A stretch of 11,874 bases of DNA from NCBI GenBank assembly GCA_900555355.1, contig USKV01000024.1, forward strand, positions 1-11,874, in the 5' to 3' direction. Positions 7,583-11,874 of the stretch are shown one piece after another (position 1 is the first letter of the stretch; each line of letters opens with the position of its first letter). The stretch comes from an uncultured Collinsella sp. (GTDB lineage: Bacteria; Actinomycetota; Coriobacteriia; Coriobacteriales; Coriobacteriaceae). The notes beneath the pieces are model-generated. The model did not search any database. It was not told where the DNA came from and saw nothing but the letters and a program-made list of their open reading frames with translations. The position numbers were made by a program, and so were the translations under genes.

Positions 7583-7617
7583 AAACGGGTGGTAGTCGTA
7601 CCGGCTACCACCCGTTT
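7583..7617 (+). terminator. Strong intrinsic terminator of the TetR-activase operon
   Basis: AAACGGGTGGTAG (7583-7595) pairs perfectly over 13 bp with CTACCACCCGTTT (7605-7617). The loop is 9 nt and can close further. A run of five T (7615-7619) overlaps the stem end. It lies 28 nt after the stop codon. The A-rich left edge means it could also work for transcripts from the other side. Confidence 0.92.
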
Positions 7618-7674
7618 TTGCTGGACATATGTTGCGTAAACAACCCGGCTATTACCCCTTGCGAACTTAGATTT

Positions 7675-7799
7675 CGGAAGTATGCGGCAAAATCTGAATA
7701 GGCCGAGCATACCGGATATGTACAAGCTCTGTACCTGCGGTTTTATTGGCGGAAAACCGGGGTGTGCTCAAGGGTTCCGGAATTTGCCGCATACTTCCG
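7675..7799. repeat. 125-nt element bounded by a perfect 17-bp inverted repeat
   Basis: CGGAAGTATGCGGCAAA (7675-7691) is repeated exactly, inverted, at 7783-7799. The 91-nt interior contains two perfect smaller hairpins: GTACA/TGTAC (7720-7724 with 7730-7734) and CGGTTTT/AAAACCG (7738-7744 with 7753-7759). It encodes no plausible protein. It lies between the terminator of the activase operon and the 3-hydroxyacyl-CoA dehydrogenase gene. It may be a non-autonomous mobile palindrome (MITE-like), a paired operator bound by a looping regulator, or a structured RNA; the sequence alone does not decide. Confidence 0.7.
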
Positions 7800-7841
7800 C
7801 AAACGACGTCTCGGTGGCACAAAAAATCGCCCTCGGAACCC

Positions 7842-7850
7842 TGAGATAAT
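7842..7850 (+). promoter_or_regulatory. Possible extended -10 promoter for the 3-hydroxyacyl-CoA dehydrogenase gene
   Basis: TGAGATAAT fits an extended -10 (TGN plus GATAAT, 5/6 to TATAAT). No good -35 lies 17 nt upstream. It would give a leader of about 115 nt. Its first base is the last base of the CGGAACCCT arm (7834-7842) of a 9-bp inverted repeat whose partner AGGGTTCCG is at 7771-7779. In the remaining stretch 7861-7954 I see no clear structure or small gene. Confidence 0.35.
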
Positions 7851-7971
7851 GAACATATGTAGCCGTTCGCCGCAAATTACCGTCCGTTTATAGAACCCAC
7901 CCCCAGCGTGCTGTCCCCTTACGGTTGAATAAATACACATCTATGGAATTACGTAAGAGAGGACTGTTCCT

Positions 7972-8931
7972 ATGAGCTACAAGACCGTTTGCGTTGCCGG
8001 CGGCGGCGTGCTGGGAAGCCAGATTGCCTTTCAGGCAGCCTACTGCGGCTTTGATGTAACGATTTGGCTGCGCAGCGAGGGCAGCATCGGCCGTACCCAG
8101 CCCAAGATCGATCATGTGCGCGAGGAGTACATCGCTGCTATCGAGGGCATGACGGACGGCACGGGCGAGTGGTGCGCCGGTATCGCCGATAGCGGCAAGC
8201 CCTTCGACAAGGAGGCGGCACTCGCCGCCGTCGAGCGTGCCTACTCCACGCTCAAGCTGGAGCTCGACCTCGCCGAGGCCGCGGCCGACGCCGACCTGGT
8301 TATCGAATCTATGGCCGAGGACACCCAGGCAAAGATCGACTTCTACAAGAAGCTCGCCCCGGTTCTGCCGCAAAAGACCGTCATCGTGACGAACTCCTCT
8401 ACGCTGCTGCCGAGCACCTTTGCCAAGTACACTGGTCGCCCCGAGAAGTACCTGTCGCTGCACTTTGCCAACTCCATCTGGAAGAACAACATGACCGAGG
8501 TCATGGCCCAGGACCAGACCGACAAGCGCTATTTCGACGAGCTCGTCGACTTCGCCAACGACATTCGCATGCTGGCACTTCCCGTCAACAAGGAAAAGAA
8601 CGGTTACCTGCTCAACTCTATGCTGGTGCCGTGGCTGCTCTCGGGCCTTGACCTGTATGTCTCGGGCGTCAGCGACCCCAAGAGTATCGACCTCGCATGG
8701 ACGCGCGGCACTGGCGCTCCCAAAGGTCCGTTCCGCGTGTTCGACACGGTGGGCATCCAGACGGCCTACAACATCGTTATGCAGTATCAGAAGGTCCCGG
8801 GCCTGGTGAGCCCGCTGCTCAAAAAGATGATGATGCCCTACAACTTTAAGGCTATGGCGTCCGTCCTCAAGAAAATGCTCGACGAAGGCAAGCTGGGCGA
8901 AAGCTCGGGCGAGGGCTTCTTCAAGTACTAA
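7972..8931 (+). CDS. 3-hydroxyacyl-CoA dehydrogenase family protein
   Basis: Cytosolic NAD(P)-dependent oxidoreductase of the 3HCDH family, interconverting 3-hydroxyacyl-CoA and 3-oxoacyl-CoA; 319 residues, slightly longer than the usual ~285. The Rossmann motif GGGVLG is at residues 10-15. The catalytic set is present: Ser142/143 (TNSST), His164 (HFAN), Glu176 exactly 12 residues later, and Asn215 (NGYLLNSM). The C-terminal helical dimer domain has the expected GAPKGPFRVFDTVG and GESSGEGFFKY signatures. The usual HFFNP reads HFANSIW, and there is extra sequence at about residues 35-75, so the substrate may differ from short acyl-CoAs. GAGAGG (7957-7962) sets the start. No other beta-oxidation gene lies beside it, and a strong terminator separates it from the activase gene. 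Confidence 0.88.
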   Translation: MSYKTVCVAGGGVLGSQIAFQAAYCGFDVTIWLRSEGSIGRTQPKIDHVREEYIAAIEGMTDGTGEWCAGIADSGKPFDKEAALAAVERAYSTLKLELDLAEAAADADLVIESMAEDTQAKIDFYKKLAPVLPQKTVIVTNSSTLLPSTFAKYTGRPEKYLSLHFANSIWKNNMTEVMAQDQTDKRYFDELVDFANDIRMLALPVNKEKNGYLLNSMLVPWLLSGLDLYVSGVSDPKSIDLAWTRGTGAPKGPFRVFDTVGIQTAYNIVMQYQKVPGLVSPLLKKMMMPYNFKAMASVLKKMLDEGKLGESSGEGFFKY

Positions 8932-8975
8932 AAAATGACCTCTCGGGGACGGAGGAAAACGGATCATTTTCGTCC
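8932..8975 (+). terminator. Possible hairpin region after the dehydrogenase gene
   Basis: AAAATGA (8932-8938) and TCATTTT (8964-8970) are perfect inverted copies immediately after the stop codon. GGACG (8947-8951) and CGTCC (8971-8975) can form an alternative pairing that also places GAAAA opposite TTTTC. The two folds exclude each other. The TTTT at 8967-8970 would serve the first as a terminator tail. Strength is uncertain. Confidence 0.45.
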
Positions 8976-9005
8976 GCCAACAGTGAGAAGATGGATCCAG
9001 AAATA

Positions 9006-9490
9006 GAAAGGAGTGGCAATGGGCCGGTTCGGGCTTTGAGGACAAGTTACTGCAGGCCCAGGGCGATTTTTCGCTCAATGCGGGCCAGCACAGCGTGACG
9101 TATCTGCCGAGTTCTGACATGGCAACGACTGGTCGCTACCAGGTGCTGCTGTACGACAACAACTTTGGTGCGGCTGAGAGCTATCCCAAGTTCGACTGGG
9201 GCCAGCTGGGCGCCGCGGTGGTGACCGACTACAACAAGGGCACGCATTCGTTTGGGCGCATCTTTACAGTGGACGAGACGGCGCGCACCTACGAACTTGA
9301 GGACCAGATCGCCGTGCTGTTTTCGGGCTATGTGAGCAGCGCGCAGCGCGTCGGCAATTCGAATAGTATGCTCGTGGCTTCGGGCCAGGCCAAGACCTTT
9401 ACCGAGTACGATCGCTATGGACTGCCCATCGCCACCTACGAGATGGAAGCCGAGAAGTACATCTATCGCGTGTACAAGTACGAGCTGTAG
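9006..9490 (+). pseudogene. Aryl-sulfate sulfotransferase remnant (C-terminal ~157 codons)
   Basis: The frame is open from 8987 to the stop at 9490. Its translation has the look of the C-terminal end of AssT-type aryl-sulfate sulfotransferases (full length about 600 residues): WAGSGFEDKLL, a GQHSVTYLP segment, YDNNFG, SFGRIFTVDETA, and a YIYRVYKYEL ending. It lacks the signal peptide, most of the beta-propeller and the catalytic His region. AAAGGAG (9007-9013) with ATG at 9019 looks like a real translation start, but that frame stops after six codons; the remnant frame is shifted by one base and begins as TGG at 9020. An internal deletion joining start and tail out of frame explains this. GTG 9095 could start a 131-residue fragment, with no ribosome-binding site. 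Family call is by recognition and moderately sure. Confidence 0.7.
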
Positions 9491-9585
9491 AGCCGCGCTT
9501 AGGTTTGACCAATGGAGTATGAAAACACGCCGTTCGCCGATGCCCCCTCCGCGAGTGGCAGCCATATGGTTTGATGTTAGAAACA

Positions 9586-9613
9586 TATAGTTGTCGTCAG
9601 CCTGCTGGCGACA
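9586..9613 (+). promoter_or_regulatory. Putative -10 with overlapping palindrome upstream of the small membrane protein
   Basis: TATAGT (9586-9591, 5/6 to consensus) is directly followed by a near-perfect palindrome at 9592-9613: TGTCG and CAGC arms pair with GCTG and CGACA, with one G-T wobble and a 2-nt loop. Transcription would start inside the palindrome, so it could be an operator or a 5' hairpin protecting the mRNA. No good -35 is seen. In the rest of 9491-9585 I see nothing definite. Confidence 0.35.
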
Positions 9614-9640
9614 TTCCCCCTGATATCGGAGGTTCCAGGT

Positions 9641-9679
9641 ATGTTTCGCGCTCCGTTAAACAACTATCGATTGGGCTAA
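9641..9679 (+). CDS. Putative 12-codon leader peptide ORF
   Basis: ATG at 9641 has a strong GGAGG (9628-9632) 8 nt upstream and encodes MFRAPLNNYRLG before TAA at 9677-9679. One base later the next ATG (9681) starts the membrane-protein gene, which has no ribosome-binding site of its own. This suggests translational coupling: ribosomes load at GGAGG, end at TAA, and restart at 9681. The peptide shows no run of a single amino acid typical of attenuation leaders. Too short to be confirmed by sequence alone. Confidence 0.45.
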   Translation: MFRAPLNNYRLG

Positions 9680-9680
9680 C

Positions 9681-10130
9681 ATGGGCCGCCGTGCTATTTC
9701 GATAACCCTTGCAGTGATCTGCCTGGCTGTGCTCCTGGGCGCTACAGGGCTGTTTGCTATAAGCCGAGAAACGTCCTATATGCAGGAATGCGCTTCCGAA
9801 GGGTTTGCCATTGATGGTTACTATCGGGATGACAAAACGAGTCGGGAAACCCTGGCTTTTCTTGAGGAGGACAACTGTCGATGGCAGCTGGTCGATCAAG
9901 ACGGAATCTGCACAGACGGGCAGTTTAAGCGTACGGATGACCCCAACATCCTGATATTAAAGAAGGAAAACGGCGAAGAATTCGGCACGGTTCACGTTGC
10001 GTATATATCGCGCCGACGCAATCAGGGGCAGATTTACCTAATTAGAAATACTGAGGTGACCCGATTTTATCTTGTGAGCACCGATCCGGCGTTTACGGTG
10101 GAGTCTGGCGATGTCGATGCGGACGTCTGA
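9681..10130 (+). CDS. Small membrane-anchored protein of unknown function
   Basis: I do not recognise this 149-residue protein. It opens with MGRR and one hydrophobic segment (about residues 5-27), a signal anchor or uncleaved signal peptide placing the rest outside the membrane. There is no convincing lipobox. The exported part is polar and rich in predicted beta strands, with Cys37, Cys66 and Cys77; the last two frame an acidic turn and could form a disulfide. A basic RRR sits at 111-113. Codon use is less GC-biased than in neighbouring genes, which may mean recent acquisition or weak selection. The start is fixed because its frame is closed by a TAA at 9657-9659 and no other start codon follows before 9681. 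It probably depends on the 12-codon upstream ORF for translation. Confidence 0.7.
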   Translation: MGRRAISITLAVICLAVLLGATGLFAISRETSYMQECASEGFAIDGYYRDDKTSRETLAFLEEDNCRWQLVDQDGICTDGQFKRTDDPNILILKKENGEEFGTVHVAYISRRRNQGQIYLIRNTEVTRFYLVSTDPAFTVESGDVDADV

Positions 10131-10140
10131 TTCACGGCAA

Positions 10141-10181
10141 TAAAACAGCGAGCGGGGCGCGGGTATGAACTGCACCCCGCT
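10141..10181. terminator. Convergent intergenic terminator
   Basis: AGCGGGG (10151-10157) pairs with CCCCGCT (10175-10181) across a 17-nt loop, between convergent genes ending at 10130 (+) and 10256 (-). On the minus strand the hairpin is followed, after five bases, by TTTTA (complement of 10141-10145), so it fits best as the terminator of the DUF389 gene; the plus-strand tail (ATTTG) is weaker. Confidence 0.6.
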
Positions 10182-10255
10182 ATTTGCTCGTGTCCGTATT
10201 GCGTCTGCGCCTCGTCATAACTTGCGTCTGTGTGAGCATTCATCCCGCGCCGGCA

Positions 10256-11395
10256 TCACTTCACATCGAACTCCACGCGATCGAGCTCGGGCACATTGAG
10301 GTCGATGAGCTTGCGGGCGATGTGACGGTCGTGTGCCCCAAGCGTCTCGCCTGTCGTCACATGGGCGACAATCTCGCGCTCGACGATGCCTTCCTCATCG
10401 CCTTCGGTGGCCGAGGTTTCGACGGCGACGGTGTAATCCTTAAAGCCTGGCAGCACCGCGGCAAGCTCGCGCGTGGTTTCGGTGACGCCGTAGCCGTCCT
10501 GCACACCGGCCTGCGCCGAGCCAATGGAGCCTGCGGTCATAACGATGCAGGGGATGGCAAAGACTACCGTGCCCACAATGATGCGGCGGCGCACCTTGCG
10601 TGATAGCTCGTCGACCTCGGCATCTTCCTCGGCAGTCACAATGCCGTCGCCGTTGAGGTCGCGCTCGAGCGGCACGCGCAAAAGAAGCAGAACGGCTTCG
10701 GCCGCGAGTGCGATAAAGACCACGTTGATGCCAAACTCGTAAAGCGCCGAGAGAAACAGTGACCCGCTTGCGATGGCGATGCCATAGCCCGCCGCGCACA
10801 GGGGCGGCATGAGCGCGGTCGCCACAGCCACCCCGGCGATGAGCGTGGCGGGTTCCTGGTCGCGCGAGTTGCCCAGGCCACCCGCAAAGCCGCCCGCGAG
10901 CGCGACGGCAAGGTCCCACACAGTCGGTGTCGAATTGTCGATGATGGCGGCCGTGGTGGTGCCAAGGGGCGAGAGCTTAAAGTACAACGTGGACGTGGCC
11001 AGGCAAAAGGCCATCTGCAGAGCCAAGCTCGCGACGGCCTCAAGGGTAATCTCGCGGTCGAGCGTGGCGATGCCGTATGCCATGGCAAGGACCGAGCCCA
11101 TGAGCGGGCAGATGAGCATGGCGCCTACAATGGCGATATCCGAGTCGATATCGAGGCCGATGCTCGCGATCAACATGGCAATGATCAAGATGCATAAGTG
11201 TGAGCCAGTCAGGCGCGCCCCGTTTACAAAGCGCTTGCGAATCACGTGATAGGGCGCGCGTCCCTCGCGAATGTTGAATGCCCGCTTTAGAAAGCGGCTT
11301 GCGTTCTCCATGGCCTCGCTGTGGGCGGGGCGGATGCCGTGGCGCCGATGATGGCGCTCGCGCAGTCGCTTGAGCTGTTGTTTATCGAGTTCCAT
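10256..11395 (-). CDS. DUF389 (TIGR00341-like) integral membrane protein with an EF-hand loop
   Basis: Membrane protein of 379 residues; the family has no established function. The N-terminus is basic and His/Arg-rich (RLRERHHRRHG, 10-20). About seven hydrophobic segments follow (roughly 64-82, 86-110, 115-137, 158-175, 184-208, 212-240, 270-290), with family motifs VGAMLICPLMG (90-100) and TALMPPLCAAGYG (193-205). The tail (291-379) is soluble and acidic. Between the sixth and seventh segments, residues 246-257 read DLNGDGIVTAEE, a complete EF-hand calcium loop. The start at 11395 (MELDKQQ) is preceded by GAGGTGG on the minus strand; the open frame continues to 11782 but the added part crosses the neighbour's terminator and reads as shadow sequence. 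Confidence 0.85.
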   Translation of the reverse strand: MELDKQQLKRLRERHHRRHGIRPAHSEAMENASRFLKRAFNIREGRAPYHVIRKRFVNGARLTGSHLCILIIAMLIASIGLDIDSDIAIVGAMLICPLMGSVLAMAYGIATLDREITLEAVASLALQMAFCLATSTLYFKLSPLGTTTAAIIDNSTPTVWDLAVALAGGFAGGLGNSRDQEPATLIAGVAVATALMPPLCAAGYGIAIASGSLFLSALYEFGINVVFIALAAEAVLLLLRVPLERDLNGDGIVTAEEDAEVDELSRKVRRRIIVGTVVFAIPCIVMTAGSIGSAQAGVQDGYGVTETTRELAAVLPGFKDYTVAVETSATEGDEEGIVEREIVAHVTTGETLGAHDRHIARKLIDLNVPELDRVEFDVK

Positions 11396-11441
11396 GTCCA
11401 CCTCGTTCTGGCACGTGCCGCGTATCCCGCCCGTCGTCTTT

Positions 11442-11470
11442 ACTCTACACCGCGTTGAGCGAGGTGTCAG
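11442..11470 (-). promoter_or_regulatory. Putative promoter of the DUF389 gene
   Basis: On the minus strand, CTGACA (complement of 11465-11470, 5/6 to TTGACA) and TAGAGT (complement of 11442-11447, 4/6 to TATAAT) are separated by exactly 17 nt. Transcription would begin near 11435 with a leader of about 40 nt. An imperfect palindrome (TTG-CCTG...CAGG-CAA, 11481-11501) lies just upstream and may be an operator, at low confidence. Confidence 0.5.
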
Positions 11471-11547
11471 ACAGGGTTTGTTGACCTGGAAGTCAGGCCA
11501 ATCGGCATGACTAAAAACGCCGTGAGGATCATAAGAGTCAAATAGAC

Positions 11548-11585
11548 AAAAAAGCGCGGGGCCGGATGGTCTCCGACCCCGCGCT
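11548..11585 (-). terminator. Strong intrinsic terminator of the OPT transporter gene
   Basis: AGCGCGGGG (11553-11561) pairs with CCCCGCGCT (11577-11585); after one C/A mismatch the stem continues with CGGA/TCCG around a 5-nt loop. On the minus strand the hairpin is followed by six T (complement of 11548-11553). It lies 25 nt past the transporter's stop codon and separates it from the DUF389 gene. Confidence 0.92.
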
Positions 11586-11610
11586 CTGCACGGGTGCGTT
11601 GTTATTGGGT

Positions 11611-11874
11611 TTATCCCAGCAGGCTCAGGCCAACAGAGACAAACGCCAGGATAACGCCGACGATAGACTCGCCGCCCAGCAGGCCGCTGGCAACGACCAG
11701 GCCCTGCTCCTGGAAGGCGGCATCCTTGGTGGCCTTCTCCTCGTCCGAAAGACCGGCGGCGGCGTCGCGGTGTGCGGCCCACTTGTCGTAGGCGAGCTTG
11801 ACGCAGGAGCCCAGGAAGGCCGTGAGCGACATGTAGAACGGCAGGTACACGCCCAGGCCGATCATCATGGCCGG
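11611..11874 (-). CDS. OPT-family transporter, C-terminal part (5' end outside window)
   Basis: Last 87 codons of what looks like an oligopeptide transporter (OPT) family membrane protein, a proton-coupled importer of peptides or metal-chelator complexes. The frame is still open at the window edge; the ATGs near 11868 are internal. Seen: GLGVYLPFYMSLTAFLG, a typical late OPT helix, then a charged loop with KLAYDKW and DEEKATKD, then ASGLLGGESIVGVILAF, the family's closing motif and last membrane segment, ending LSLLG. The substrate cannot be inferred from this part. A strong terminator follows, so it ends its own transcription unit. The family assignment rests on motif recognition. Confidence 0.8.
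   Translation of the reverse strand, partial: PAMMIGLGVYLPFYMSLTAFLGSCVKLAYDKWAAHRDAAAGLSDEEKATKDAAFQEQGLVVASGLLGGESIVGVILAFVSVGLSLLG

Noticed and set aside
7625..7860. ACATATGT at 7625-7632 and 7853-7860 as insertion-site duplications flanking the palindromic element
   Set aside because: The 8-mer is itself a palindrome and lies 40-50 nt outside the 17-bp arms; the flanking bases do not match well enough to call a target-site duplication.
7855..7971. Riboswitch in the leader of the 3-hydroxyacyl-CoA dehydrogenase gene
   Set aside because: No recognisable riboswitch core, expression-platform hairpin or T-run is visible in these bases.
9019..9039. ATG 9019 as the start of a real six-codon gene
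   Set aside because: It is better explained as the surviving start of the deleted sulfotransferase gene; no downstream coupling is seen.
7888..9120. Minus-strand 410-codon frame opposite the 3-hydroxyacyl-CoA dehydrogenase
   Set aside because: No family features; the plus strand has a complete catalytic set and a good ribosome-binding site.
11396..11782. N-terminal extension of the DUF389 protein up to 11782
   Set aside because: It would cross the OPT terminator and part of the OPT coding region, reads as Arg/Gly-rich shadow sequence, and a ribosome-binding site precedes ATG 11395.

Overview
The window is about 11.9 kb of high-GC DNA with dense short operons, Shine-Dalgarno starts (one of them TTG) and a gene content typical of an anaerobic gut actinobacterium. 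The best guess is Collinsella or a close relative in Coriobacteriia. This is inferred from composition and protein types (very large fused acyl-CoA dehydratase activase, aryl-sulfate sulfotransferase remnant, OPT transporter, DUF389 protein), not from a marker gene.

Left part (1-1930): the 3' end of an ammonium channel gene (amtB), then an unusual 137-nt imperfect palindrome, then glnK, a PII protein that would gate the channel. Its T-loop has Leu where the usual modified tyrosine sits. A Cof-type HAD phosphatase follows, apparently from its own promoter.

Centre (1931-7617): a regulatory interval with two palindromes precedes a TetR-family gene with a TTG start. It is followed after 11 nt by a 1593-residue protein made of an Ala-rich N-terminal extension, two complete ASKHA-type activase modules each with the Cys pair (39 residues apart) that holds a [4Fe-4S] cluster, a Cys-rich linker, and 2-hydroxyacyl-CoA dehydratase-like halves. 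The two genes look like one operon in which the TetR protein controls itself and this ATP-driven reductase-like machine. A strong intrinsic terminator closes it.

Right-centre (7618-10181): a 350-nt interval carries a perfect 17-bp inverted repeat enclosing nested hairpins. Next come a 3-hydroxyacyl-CoA dehydrogenase, a decayed C-terminal piece of an aryl-sulfate sulfotransferase that keeps a ribosome-binding site and an out-of-frame ATG, and a small membrane-anchored protein of unknown function preceded by a 12-codon leader ORF one base upstream.

Right end (minus strand): a DUF389 membrane protein with a single perfect EF-hand loop in a cytosolic-looking linker, and the 3' end of an OPT-family transporter gene with its own terminator. 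No rRNA, tRNA, CRISPR array, transposase or phage gene was seen.
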